Assembly (NCBI GenBank): GCA_015847255.1
Contig: JADLZK010013191.1
Location: forward strand, 1-64,000
Direction of reading: 5' to 3'
Origin: Hyparrhenia diplandra
Taxonomy: Eukaryota > Streptophyta > Magnoliopsida > Poales > Poaceae
DNA length: 64,000 bases
Shown: one piece after another, positions 11,500 to 22,316 of the stretch
How positions within the stretch are numbered: the first letter of the stretch is position 1
Layout: the number at the start of each line of letters is the position of its first letter
Translations under genes and position numbers: made by a program
The notes under the pieces: model-generated
Databases searched by the model: none
What the model was told of the DNA's origin: nothing
What the model saw: the letters and a program-made list of their open reading frames with translations, nothing else

Positions 11500-12966
11500 A
11501 TGGAGATGGTACTTTCTGCACTACTTAGTGAGGGAATCACTAGATCCATAAATTTTCTCGTCAGCAAAAGCTCCAAGCTTCAGCAACAGGATATGGAGGA
11601 CCGTTTCCATGGAGTCCTGCTTCGCGCACAGGTCATCATCGACGAGGCCGCAGGACGGCACATCACAAATCATGCTATGCTTCAGCTGCTGGAAATGCTG
11701 AGAGAAGCCACCCATCAAGGTCATTACACGCTTGACACCTTTAGATATCTATCTCATAAGGAGCAGGACAAGAAAGATCATGATGTGAGTCACTATTTCT
11801 CTGTGTTGTCCAAACTAAATTTTGTGAATGGTCTCTATTCGAATTCTTCAAACAGAAACTCACAGATTTTAGAACTTCAGGAGGCCTTTCACAGATTGAA
11901 CTCTAGGGTTCTTGATGTGGAAACGATGGCTGTGTTCTTGACGAGCTACCCTCGTATGTACAGCCAGCCTTATAGCATGCATCTACTTCTGGGAAGCTGC
12001 ATGTTTGGCCGCCAGATGGAAGCAGAGCTTGTGCTCAATTTCCTACTTCACTCATATCCTAATGTTGCTGAGCAATTGGAGGTCCTGACAATTGTTGGTC
12101 CCGCGAAAGTTGGTAAGAGCACCCTTGTCGCTCATGTTTGCTATGACAAAAGAGTTCGTGATCATTTTTCAGAAATTATGTTCTTGAGTGACAATGATTT
12201 TGAAAGAGATAAGTTAACTTACCTTGGGGAAGGGTGTGTGAAGAAATATCAAAATTCCACATCAACAAAAGTTGGAAGAATTCTAGTTGTTATTGAAGCT
12301 ACTGGAGATTTCAAGGAAGACGAGTGGAAGAGGATGTATGCTACATGTAAACGGTACATGAAAAGTGGTAGTAAAATCATAATCACAAGCCGGTATGACA
12401 AGATCACAAAGCTTGGAACAACAAGGGCAGTGACACTGAAACATCTGTCCGATGAAGCATATTGGTACTTCTTCAAGACTCTTACGTTCGGAAGCACAGA
12501 CCCTGTGTTGCACCCGAGGCTTACATGTCTGGCCATGGAGATAGCCAGGATGCTAAAACTATGCTTATTTGGTGCTACAGGGACAATCAATTGCCTAAGG
12601 GACAACTTTGACATCCACTTTTTGGTGCAAGGTTGCATCCTTTTTGAGAGGGTTCAGCAAGTGGCATGTTTCCAAATTTGGTGACCATCCGTGTGATGCT
12701 CTGAGCCAAAATAGTAGACCTGTGCATCTTGGGAGAATGGTAAGAAGTTCTGAAGAGGTTGTGGTTTATCATCAGTATGAGCGCTCTTCGCAAGAGGAGG
12801 TTCCAAAGGTATCAATGAAAAGTTTGGTGTATGGAGATGATGTTAATCCTTCGGGAGATTTGAAGCCCTTGCATTTAGCTCCCAGATACCACCCTATTTT
12901 AACTATATCTATAGTTGTGAGATTCGAGACCTAAAGATTCAAGGTGCTAAGAGAAAGAGGTCTTGA
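11500..12966 (+). pseudogene. NB-ARC family copy C, best preserved, two frameshifts
   Basis: The start at 11500 (MEMVLSALLSEG) is chosen over the further-upstream in-frame ATG at 11416 because it matches the starts of copies B and D. About 375 codons run unbroken: the N-terminal block, PYSMHLLLGSCMFGRQMEAE, the P-loop VGPAKVGKSTLVAHVC near residue 205, kinase-2 RILVVIEATGDFKEDEW, RNBS-B SGSKIIITSRYDKI, and an RNBS-C-like KHLSDEAYWYFFKTLTFGS. The frame breaks at about 12620 within DIHFW, where a run of five T replaces the expected four. It continues in another frame through FGDHP and SSQEEVPKVSM, then breaks again near 12850. After that the tail SSQIPPYFNYIYS and GAKRKRS ends at 12966. No GLPL, MHD or LRR motifs are seen. 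NB-ARC proteins act as ATP-binding switches in immunity; whether this LRR-less family does so is inference. Both breaks are single-base. Confidence 0.87.
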
Positions 12967-13359
12967 TCATGTCATTATGAAGCTTGTATATTTGTATTTT
13001 TGAACATGTTTTATTGATTGGCTAACAACTCACAAATTGTAAAAAATAGGGTTGTCACAAATTACAAACATGGCAAATTTTATTAGCTTGTCACATATGC
13101 AAATTTTGTGAATTGTCCACATTTTGTGCCCTTTTACTCTTTTTTAATATATTTCGACTAGGAGTTACACCCCTCCTGTTTTTCATCTTTTTTTTTTTTT
13201 TTTTTTTGCATTGTTGCAAACTACGCAGAAAAACTGCTGATTTCAGGAATTTGTCTTTCATATCTTGTCCACTCCTGATTTTCTTTTTGTGTGTGGAATT
13301 AAAATGGGTTCATTCATAATGAACTCATCCATCACAAAAACAATAAGTAGATTATGCAT
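12967..13359. other. Downstream flank of copy C
   Basis: AT-rich with a T run at 13185-13207. No gene is recognised. Confidence 0.4.
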
Positions 13360-13725
13360 GAGAACAGCACCACCTCATTTAAGAAGTTGTAATTCCTAAA
13401 AACACTGTCATAAACCTCTACAAGCTAGACGAACATAGATATTTTGTAGAAGCACATCACCCTGGACAAGTTAAAGTCTGCATTGTTGTCTTCTCGTAAA
13501 GGCCCAAACAAATGTTTCAGTCAAGACAGCTAGATTTTGATCTTTTGCTAGTCAGTCAGCTGTTGCCCACTCTATACGGCCAGCTACCATTTTGACAGGT
13601 ACAGCTTAGCCTTTTATGGCACAAGTCGCTCAGGGACAGTATATATGGAAAAGGGAGGTGCAGCGTGTTCCTTCAGTCCAATGGAAGTTGAATAGTAGAC
13701 GCTAGTGTGTGAACTAGTTCGTGCC
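13360..13725 (+). promoter_or_regulatory. Orphan copy of the NB-ARC upstream block (empty site)
   Basis: Matches 6500-6626 joined directly to 7843-8020, so it records the state before the 1.2-kb transposon at 6627 inserted. It is not followed by a gene at the expected distance; the next family member starts 1.3 kb downstream. Confidence 0.7.
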
Positions 13726-15049
13726 TAGCTGTCTGGATGGTAGTCACCTCTTATTTTAGTCACTTTGAACACCTAAACCCCAAACAGGGGTGTGACTATA
13801 TAAATTCCATGAGTCAGGGGTACTGGACAGCCGTCTCATGCTGTGTCATGTAGAATTCCTGATGATGTGGAGAAGGGAGAGAGAGAATGAGGTCGAAACA
13901 ACTTTCTCATGACCTAAAATTTAGGAGTTTATGACAACTATCCTATGTACTCTTTTTTTATGAGTTGTTGTTGTCAAACAACTCACAATCCTATTTTTAC
14001 TCTATGCATGAACTAAGGAATTATGAGATATTATAAGGCAGCTTCAAAAAGATAACCATTGTACATATAATCTATCAAGTCGTCCTAAATTACATGGCTG
14101 CGTCCCTTACTGCTATGATGAATTGACGAGTAGTTGGCGCATAAAGGCTGAAAGGGTACCTGAACACAAAGACTGATCTGGCAGTAAAATCACGGACTTC
14201 AATGGTTGAGGAGAAACATCTGCAGACCATAGCAAACATATCGATTTTTGTTTTAAAAAATCCTTCATACTCTATCTTTTTCAGGTAAAGAAAGGTGGAC
14301 TCAAGATATTAGATTTCCAGATATTCCTCAGCTTTCGAAAAAGGGGCTCATGGCTATCCGTAATTCCTTAGTAATATGTTCAGAACAATAGCCCATCGAA
14401 ATAGCACTTTACTGTTAGTGATATATGTCATAATTTGACAAAAATGCGAACGGCGTGGTCTCAAATATATCATAATTTGACAAGTTTACGAAATTTTGAG
14501 TACATGATACATCAGGAACAGTCACCACTATTTTGTGGCAAAAACTCTAGAATTGGCAGATAGTGACAATATGGCAAGGTACATGGAAGCGCCTTTCATT
14601 ATGGGCATGCATGACTGAGTTAGTATTTGAATATCTGAACGTGACCCTCTGCCTGACATTGAAGACTAGAAACAAGGGAGAACAAGAGTATGTTGTATGG
14701 AAACGTAATTGCATAGATCATAAATGGTGGACTGATGGGCCGGTGTCTCATGAAGGTAGTTGGGCAGTAATAGTTGACAATGAAACAGACAATGTCAATC
14801 AGAACATTTAGTTTGACGCTGAAGCAGCCCCAAAACAACTCATAGCAGCCCCAGTGTCGGCTATTGACTTCTTCTCAGGTTATACATGACCTCAGTGTTC
14901 TTATATATATATATACACACGTCTTTGCTCTCCTTGGAATTCTGATAATAAGAAACACAGAAACACATAGAGTTTCAGAAACATCAAACTAACTGTCTGC
15001 TGTCTTACCCATCATCTGTTTAGCTCTAACAATATAGCTAGAGCCCCGA
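13726..15049. other. Intergenic DNA upstream of NB-ARC copy D
   Basis: No recognisable coding region. An 82-codon open frame at 14563-14811 shows no known domain. A TATA-rich stretch at 14901-14916, about 140 bp before the ATG at 15050, is a plausible core promoter for copy D. A short TCATAATTTGACAA motif occurs twice (about 14430 and 14470). Confidence 0.4.
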
Positions 15050-16548
15050 ATGGAGATTTGTCTTTCTGCAGTCCTGGGTGAGCTTACTACAAGATCTATA
15101 AACTTTGTCCTCAGAAAACTCTCCAAGCCACCAGCACTCCAAGTTGAAGATCGCCTCGATAAGGTCCTGCTCAGAGTGCAGGTAATTGTCGACGAGGCCA
15201 TGGGGCGGGCGCATCACAAACCAAGCTATGCTCCAGCAGCTTGACATGATGAGAGAGGCCATGCATCGAGGATACTACATGATCGAAGCCTACAGATGCC
15301 AATCTCACAACAAAGAGAAGGATAAAGATCACATTGTGAGTCACTCTTCACAATCCTCCAAAGCAATTTCTGTCCAAAATTTCTGTTTCTCCAGTAGTGG
15401 AACTAGTACACAAATTTTGGAAGAAATGAATGGAGTACTTGACAGTTTGAGCTCCATGCTCCTTGATGCCAAGGAGCTGATCATCTTCTTGGAGAGCTAT
15501 CCCCACATGTACCGTGAGCCCTACAGCATGCATCTCCTGTTGCGCAACTGCATGTTTGGGCGCCAGTTGGAGACAGAACTCATCATCAACTTCCTGGTGC
15601 ACAGAGAGTCTGGTAGTACTGAAGAACTGGAGGTCCTACCCATCGTCGGTCCTGGTAGAGTTGGCAAAAGTACCCCTTGTTGCTCATGTGTGTAAGGATG
15701 AAAGAATCCGCAACCATTTCTCTGAAATCTTGTTCCTTCACAAACATGATTTTGTAGATAGTGATCTAACTACTTTCCGAGAGAGATGTCGAATCAAGCA
15801 TAAAAGTAGCTAGCTTGCCAACCTTGAATAGTCATAGGAGATTGTTAGTTGTTGAGTTATTTGGGGATCTCGATGAAGATACATGGGATAGCTTGTATTC
15901 TTCTTTTTTAAAGGGAGTGTCCAGAGCAGTAGTAAAATCATAGTCACAAGTCGGAGGGTCGGACAAGATAATAAGGTTTGGAACAACAAGAGCACTAACT
16001 CTGAAGTATCTATCCGAGGAGGCATATTGGTATTTCTTCAAGACACTTACATTTGGAAGTCTGGATCCCATGTCACATCCAAAGCTTACCGGCATAGCCA
16101 TGGATATATCCAGGACACTGAATGGTTCCCTCATTGCTGCAAACGTCACTTCTCTTGTGCTGAGGGGTAACTTCGACATCCGCTTCTGGTGCAAGGTTTT
16201 GGCATTCTTGAGAGGGTCTTACCAGAAGCATGTCTCCAGATTCGGCGAGCATCCAATTAATCTTATGAACCAAAATAGGCCTGCACGTTTTGAGAGAATT
16301 GCTCCACAGTCTGAAGATTTCATTGTTCATTGTGAGCATCAACGCTCTTCACAAGAGGATGTTCGGAGATAAAACTCCAAGACCTTGTGTATGGAAGCAT
16401 TAAGCCACAAGGAAGATTTGAGGTCCTAGCATGGAAATCTGAGATACCACCATACTACAGCTATGTTTATGCTAGTGAAATCCCAGAGGTAAAAACTAAA
16501 GCTGTCAAGAGGAAGCGTTGTACCAAATTTTCCCAGAGTTCAAAATGA
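15050..16548 (+). pseudogene. NB-ARC family copy D, multiple frameshifts
   Basis: Starts MEICLSAVLGELTTRSINF at 15050. The frame breaks near 15210 (an extra base in a G-rich run before ITNQAM) and then runs through LLRNCMFGRQLETELIINF to the P-loop VGPGRVGKST near 15650. An extra C there shifts the frame again, and VAHVCKDERIRNHFSEILF continues. More breaks follow around 15800 and 15950. The RNBS-B region (about 15930-15970) reads SSKIIVTSR with inserted bases. After KYLSEEAYWYFFKTLTFGS the frame is clean to HQRSSQEDV (16372). The final exon-like stretch, LVYGSIKPQGRFEVLAW, IPPYYSYVYAS and VKRKRCTKF, ends at 16548. Same architecture as copies B and C, with no LRR. Confidence 0.85.
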
Positions 16549-16598
16549 AGTCGTGCCTTCTTAGTTTTTCACTTATGTGGCTTTTACAACAGTAATAT

Positions 16599-16677
16599 AT
16601 CTGTATGTACTACGCATCCCCCGGATGTAGAGGCGGATTTTTTAATCCATTATCTAAAAAAATCTGTATGTACTACG
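16599..16677 (+). mobile_element. 47-bp truncated LINE insertion with 16-bp target duplication
   Basis: ATCTGTATGTACTACG occurs at 16599-16614 and 16662-16677. The 47 bases between end in TTATCTAAAAAA, the same tail as the other LINE-like insertions here. It sits about 50 bp beyond the stop of NB-ARC copy D. Confidence 0.75.
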
Positions 16678-16964
16678 ACAAGTTCATGTATGTGCAACAA
16701 TCTGCTTCAGAGTCTATATCTGTATGCACTTGGACAAGTTCATTATGTGTATGCAACAATGTGCTTCTTTCACTTGCATAATAAAGAGGGGATGATGGGG
16801 GGGGTGTCTTTTCAATAAAAAAGATGGTTGCGGTGACCATGGCAACAGCTGTGGAGAGAGTGGGGCAGAAGCACATGAGACACCATGAACTTTAGAATTT
16901 TTTGTCACGTTCACACGTTCCGTAGATGACAATACGATCCGTGTTTCAATATAATACAACCACT
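16678..16964. other. Spacer between copy D and the DUF538-type upstream block
   Basis: No gene is seen. A short internal repeat of CTGTATG-ACTTGGACAAGTTCAT type occurs at 16670-16745. Confidence 0.35.
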
Positions 16965-17570
16965 ATATTTTTTTTTTTGTCTTACAAAATAACTTTATTT
17001 GTGCGTGGGTCTAGCTGACCGCAATCTCGCTGACAAGGACTCGGGACTAGATAATTATCTCTTTGGGATCCAAATAGTTACAGATAATAAACTACTTTTT
17101 TCTAAATTATAAGTCATTTTTTGTTATATTCATTTTATTATGCATCTACATATTAATAATATAACTAGATGTATCATAAAATAAATGAATTAAAAAAAGT
17201 CATGGCAACTTTTAATTTGAATCAAAGGAAGTAACTAATTATTAGTTCGACTTTTAGGTAACAACTACCTCACTACCTACAAGTACAACAAATGATATAA
17301 TGAGTTATTAGCCAGCAAACAATTGTTACATACTGAATCCAAATAGGCCTTTAATAGCAACCCATGCTCTGCCTAGAATCATGTCACACAAGAATTAAAT
17401 ATTCAGCGTATTGATTTATTGCAGCTGGATATGTGCAAAGAAATTGTTAATTTCGCAGTTCAGAACACTGGACTAGAAAGCACGCCATCTTACAAGAGTG
17501 CACGTCGTCTTACACTGCTTCTCTGTCTGTAGAAGCTGCCTGCCTATATATATATGCGCTGTAGCTCCCA
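16965..17570 (+). promoter_or_regulatory. Orphan copy of the DUF538-gene upstream block
   Basis: Aligns with 21570-22195, the DNA upstream of the intact DUF538 gene. Shared pieces include the TAGCTGA-CGCAAT segment near 17010, AACCCATGCTC-TGCCTAGAATC near 17365, CTTACAAGAGTGCACGTCGT near 17490, and GCTGCCTGCCTATATATATA at 17533-17552 with its TATA box at 17545. The similarity ends at about 17570, where UGT-derived sequence follows instead of a DUF538 reading frame. The block carries its own Stowaway remnant (17091-17232), independent of the one at 21842. Confidence 0.75.
17091..17232. mobile_element. Decayed Stowaway MITE
   Basis: An imperfect palindrome: the left arm TACTTTTTTCTAAATTATAA and the reverse complement of the right arm (TACTTCCTTTGATTCAAATT) both resemble the CTCCCTCCGTTCCAAATTATAAG family, with matching ATGCATCTA centres. 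Confidence 0.6.
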
Positions 17571-17639
17571 AGGAGCGTGATGAAATGAAACTCGACCATT
17601 TCATTTCATCGGCGGTTTCATCACCTGGGTATATCGGCA

Positions 17640-18565
17640 CCGGCCGACATGCGACTGCGCATGTTAAACTTCGTCCGCACAACGGACCCCAAGGACCCCG
17701 TGCTCCGCATCATCCACAACATATTCGACGAGCTGGAGGGTGGGGTCGTCGCCGCCATGTCGGCCGTCCTTCCACCCATCTACACCGCCGGGTCCGCTCC
17801 CTCTGCTCACCCAAGAATACTGCAAATCGGCCCGCCGGCAACCCACTAGTTCGCTGAGAGTGGCGCCACTCTCACCAAGGAGACCAACCTGAGCAAGGAG
17901 GACAACGGGTGCCTGGCTCGGCTCGGGAGCAAGGAACCACGGTCTGTGGTGTACGCCAACTTCGGCAACATTGTTGTGCTGACGCCGCCAGCAGATCGAG
18001 GAGTTCACGTGGGTCAAGGTGGAAGGCTTATGTAATTTGGATATCTATGGATTTTGACAAATGAACTAGAAATTCAAATTTTTGTAGGGGACCACCTCTT
18101 GCTAGTTTATTTTTTTTGAGCTAGAGGCTAACCATTGGACATTCATGGATATCCAACTTCCACCTAGGCGTGGGGGATGGCCAGCAGCATTCTGATGGTG
18201 ATCACGGGCGCCATGTAGACGACGCCAGAATTCGTCGAGGCGAGGGACGGAGCTATGTCACGAGCTGGTGCCCTCAGGGAGAGGTGCTCCAGCACGAGGC
18301 CATCAACGTGTTCGTGACGCACTGTGGCTGGAAGTAATGCTGGAGGCATCTGCTCTGGGGTCCCCATGCCAATTCGCCTGCACGGAATGGTGCGTCGGCG
18401 TCGAGATCGGCAGCGACATCAAGAGAGAGGAGGCGGAAGCGCTAGTAAGGGACGCCATGGGAGGGGAGAAAGAGAGGGAGATGAGAGCACGAGCTGCCGA
18501 ATGGAAGGAGAGAGCAGCTGCGCGCGGCTTCACAGCCAGGTGGAGACTCTCGGGTCAACCTTGAC
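17640..18565 (+). pseudogene. UDP-glycosyltransferase pseudogene (UGT85-like)
   Basis: Remnant of a family-1 plant UGT, enzymes that transfer sugar from UDP-sugars to small acceptors. In order: NFVRTTDPKDPVLRIIHNIF and DELEGGVVAAMSAVLPPIYT (17650-17790), a broken piece to 17845, then in other frames LTKETNLSKEDNGCLARLG and SKEPRSVVYANFGNIVVL (17868-17980), a non-homologous stretch (about 18025-18170), and part of the PSPG donor-binding box, WCPQGEVLQHEAINVFVTHC with GWK (18266-18334), followed by a stop. A last piece, CTEWCVGVEIGSDIKREEAE and a charged helix, runs to about 18535. The N-terminal acceptor half and the sequence after GVPM are missing, and several frameshifts and stops are present. 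The UGT85-type assignment is from motif memory. The upstream block comes from a DUF538 gene, not a UGT. Confidence 0.85.
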
Positions 18566-20080
18566 AGGTTGGTCGGGGTTTTCCATCCCGGATCTTTGTA
18601 ATAAGCAGGCTGTCAGTATCCCCATCTGTAGAATCTGTCTCAATCTGTACCGATCTCCAATCTTATGATACCATACTACGATCCTATCTAGTTTAAATAA
18701 TATATATAGTACATGATTCAATAACAAAGCTGTACTTGATCCCAAAAAAGTTTTATATATAGTACCTGATACACAGACAAACACTTGTATATTGGGGTGG
18801 ATTGAGGTGGAAGATGAACTTATTTATCGCCCAGTGTGTACTCAAACACTCGTAAATTGAGATGGATATAATAAAAGCTACTAAACAAGCTCCTTCTAAC
18901 CAAAGTTTGTAGAACATGCAAGGCATGCACACAACACTTCAAACTCACACAAACTCGAATCCACGGCATGCACACCAAAAGTTTATCGACCAAGTTTACT
19001 CATCAAAATTTAAAAGTGCTACACACGCCCTCTAGCAACATGCTAGGACAACACTTCGTGCGAAAATAGCCGCCTCACGCAGGTCATCTCAGATAACTCA
19101 ACTGTTGTCCATCACCTCCCACGGCCTCTCTACCAATTTCGTGGGCGCCTCCCACAATGAAATTCTAACCAAATTCGTGGACCACAACCAACAGATGTGA
19201 GACCGTCAAATTGTTCCTTCTGACCGCCTTTCTCTGTCTTTAACACCACAATTTTGAGCCCTCAACTAGTTCTCTAACTTCGTCGCTACAACGTTCGCCA
19301 CCATAGTAGACTAACCGAGCACAATCTTACATTGGCTACGATTTGTCTTCTGCGACAGCCACCTCCCTGTCCGACCTAGCCACCTGTCGTCGTCGATGTC
19401 GGCAGCCACCGTCTTCGAAAGCGAGTAGCTCCGACCACCGCCGACTGAATGGCACCAGCCGCCCCGCTGCTGACTAACGCCGCCAGCAGCCATGTGACTT
19501 TGTCATGGCCCGTCCTCACCTCCGTAGATCCGACCGCCGTCGAGCAGCATCGCCGGGCGTTGAAGCAACCATGCTTGGACAGAAGGATGTGCTGGTCGCC
19601 ACCACACGCGTGGAGCCATCGATAACGCCGCTGGCCACCGGAGAAGTCCGCGTCAACGCCGGGCTGGCGCTGCACCACCACCCCGCCATCACACCACCAT
19701 GCAACCGCAGGCTGCCTCCAACCACTAGACCACGGATCCACGCGCTAGTGGGCCACTTTAGCCAAGGGACGCCAGATCCGGTCATGGCTGGCCGAAATAC
19801 CACCGCAGTCCGCCATTCCACGAACCAGCACGGCCGCCTTCGCCATTCCCGCTACCACTCTCCTAGCCACCGGATCCGCCCTCCCGCCATCGGATCTGCA
19901 CTCCCCGCCATCGGATCTGCACTCCCCGCCATCGGAACCACACTCCAACCACAAGAATCGTGGGTGGGGCTGTCCTCAAAAGAATGCACGCAGGAACGTA
20001 AAAGATATGGGGGCGGAAGGCGAGCCTCGCCGCCACCGCCCTTGCAACCGCCACGCAGCTAGGGTCACGGAAAATCGACG
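18566..20080. other. Intergenic and pyrimidine/CG-rich DNA without a recognised gene
   Basis: AT-rich to about 19100, then C-rich with several overlapping open frames on both strands to about 20060. No domain is recognisable. A 21-bp unit (core CGCCATCGGATCTGCACTCC) is repeated three times at about 19884-19945. Confidence 0.4.
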
Positions 20081-21389
20081 GATTAACAAGTAACGGGTTA
20101 TTTTGATGGCAAAAACCGCCATTGTAAAAAAACCGCCACGGTTAATGTAAAAAAAAAAAAGAAAAAAAAAAGAGTAAAATTCAGTTAGGTCCTTAAACTT
20201 GTCATGAGGTCTCATCAGGTCCATGTACTTAGGAAATTAGGAAAATAGGTCCCTGAAATCACGAGGTCTCATCGAGTCCAAAACCGGGTTTGGTAGGCGG
20301 TTTTGCTTTCATGATGAAGTGGTTTTATCAGAAAAGACAAAAACCACTTACCTTTGTAGCAAAACCGCCTACCAAACCCGGTTTTGGACCCGATGAGACC
20401 TCGTGACAAGTTCGTGGACTTGTTTTCCTAGTTTCCTAAACACATGGACCCGGATGAGACCTCATGACAAGTTTAAGGACCCACGGTGGATTTTACTCAA
20501 AAGAAAAATCCGCATCAGGCCCAAACAGGCCCAGATCTACTAAGCCGTGCCGCCACCCGGATCCGGGGGGCGGTCAGTGGAGGATCTAGTCGCCCGGAGG
20601 AGGCGCCCCACCGCGGGGATCCGACACAGCCGGGAGGAGCTGCAAGGCGGAGGATCCGCGCCACCGATGAGAGGATCCGCGCCGCCGGGTCGGACAACGA
20701 CGCAGAGGAACCGCGCCGCCAGATCTCGCCACCGCCGGGAGGAGCTGCGCCACCGCCTAGATCGGCAACCGCCGGAGGAGCTGCGCCGCCGGAGAAGGTT
20801 GCCACCGCCGAGATCCACCACCACCGGGGAGGAGCTGTGCCGCCGGAGAAGCTGCGCCGGGCTGGAGAACCTCGCCACCGCCGGATCCGCCGCCGCCAAG
20901 AGGAGCTACGCCGCCGGGATCCGCCCACGCCAGAGGGGATCGACGCGGCCACCACCTCGCCCCGCCCTCCCTCCTCCCCGCCCCGCTGCGGAGCTCCCGC
21001 GCACCGCCGTGGTCCGCCGCCGGTGGAGGAACCGGGCTGGGGAGGAGCCACGTCGCCGTCGGTGGAGAGAGAGGGAGTTGTGTCCGGTGAGATGGTTCGA
21101 GAGAGTGTCTAGTGAGAGAGAGAGAGAGGAGAGTGATTGATCGCGAGAGGCTGGGGAAACCCTAGACTCCCCCCTCTCTATATATACGAGCCCGATTTCA
21201 GATTGATATTGGGCTTCTTTCTGGGCTGTTTGGGCCGGCTGGTTTTTTCCGTGGCAGTTATTAAAACCACTACGGTAAATTATAAAAAAACCGTCATGGT
21301 TAATTGAGCTATTAACCGTGGCGGTTTTCAATATAACCGCCACGGAAAATGATTTCCAAACGCTGTATAAAATCAGTTGTGTAGTAGTG
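20081..21389. mobile_element. CACTA-like element, right end, with GC-rich repeats
   Basis: The right terminus reads GTAGTAGTG at 21381-21389 (CACTACTAC on the other strand), flanked by TAC. Subterminal motifs ACCGCCACGGTTAA occur in both orientations at 21280-21350 and again near 20130. The interior (20540-21010) is GC-rich, built on a degenerate GAGGAGCTGCGCCGCCGG unit. Long open frames there in several frames follow from the repeat composition and are not called genes. A left terminus with a matching TAC flank was not found, so the element may be truncated. Confidence 0.55.
20172..20498. mobile_element. Fold-back element with about 160-bp inverted repeats
   Basis: The left arm starts GAGTAAAATTCAGTTAGGTC and the right arm, reverse-complemented, starts GAGTAAAATCCACCGTGGGT. 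The arms then run parallel through CTTAAACTTGTCATGAGGTC, CCAAAACCGGGTTTGGTAGG and CGGTTTTGC. The unpaired loop is only a few tens of bases. A transcript would fold into a long hairpin, a typical small-RNA source. It is nested in the CACTA-like element. Confidence 0.75.
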
Positions 21390-21839
21390 TACGTTAAAAT
21401 AATGATGTTTTGCGTTTGGCATCTCGGCTCACAGAGGACTGGATCTCCAAAGAGGATCAGAACTCCAAACATGACGTAGCATAACTCATCTCTGAACGTG
21501 GAAGACACGTTCCGAGAGACGTAGGCCAGCCGGATAACAATATGCGTGCTTAGTATAATAACTAATACTGTATATTTTTTGTCATATAAAAAATAGCTTT
21601 ATTTTTCTGTCTAGCTGATCGCAATATATGCCTCTATCTTGCTGACAACCACCGGATCGGTTACAATAATGCAGTTAAACACACCATGAGCTCCCATCGG
21701 CATTAGTTCTTAGACAAAGTTCCGTGCATTTTGCTTAGAAGTACATCAGAGGGATGGAACATTGCTGATCAAACTAATTCTTTATGACTAGTTAATCAAC
21801 TAACAACCCATGCTCCTGCCTAGAATCCAGTTAGATGAG
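21390..21839. other. Upstream DNA of DUF538 copy 1
   Basis: The part from about 21570 matches the orphan block at 16965. The rest holds no recognised feature. Confidence 0.45.
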
Positions 21840-21983
21840 TACTCCCTCCGTTCCAAATTGTAGTTCACTTTAGCTTTTCTAGATGCATTGATTTTGCTAT
21901 GCACCTAGTTAACTAGGTGCATAGCAAAAAATCAATGCATCTAGAAAAGCTAAAGTGAACTACAATTTGGAACGGAGGGAGTA
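21840..21983. mobile_element. Stowaway MITE, near-perfect palindrome
   Basis: The terminal repeats are CTCCCTCCGTTCC (21842) and GGAACGGAGGGAG (ending 21981), flanked by TA at 21840-21841 and 21982-21983. The two arms are almost perfectly complementary over their full length and meet at GTTAACTAGGTGC. Such conservation suggests a recent insertion in the DUF538 upstream region, about 335 bp before the ATG. Confidence 0.95.
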
Positions 21984-22029
21984 TTAAAAAGTTCAGTGGA
22001 GAATTTAGCTGATTAGGATACTCGACAAT

Positions 22030-22316
22030 CCTATCTGGTCGATTTGTTGCAGCTGGTCGACAATCCTAGCTTATTAGAAGTACATCAGAACGCCGGACGA
22101 GAAAGCATACGCCGTCTTACAAGAGTGCACGTCGTCTTGCACTGCTTGTTCTCTGTCTGTACAAGCTGCCTGTCTATATATATGCGCTGTTGCTCCATCT
22201 CCCATCAAAACCACTTCATCACTATTAAAACCTACCAGCTACATTTTGCAGCTACAATCTCTTCATTGCCGCTACTCACAGCTCCATTTGTAAATTCAAA
22301 TAGCTAAGAAACAATA
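22030..22316 (+). promoter_or_regulatory. Promoter of DUF538 copy 1
   Basis: A TATATATAT box starts at 22175 within GCTGCCTGTCTATATATATG, about 140 bp before the ATG. The same block precedes copies 2 (TATA at 42510) and 3 (46465) and the UGT pseudogene (17545). All four share CACTGCTT-type and GTCTGTACAAGCTGCCTG-type sequence just upstream. Confidence 0.7.

Noticed and set aside
20486..21112. Open frames of about 200 codons, Pro/Arg/Gly-rich
   Set aside because: GC-rich repeat in a CACTA-like element; frames are open on both strands and no domain is visible.
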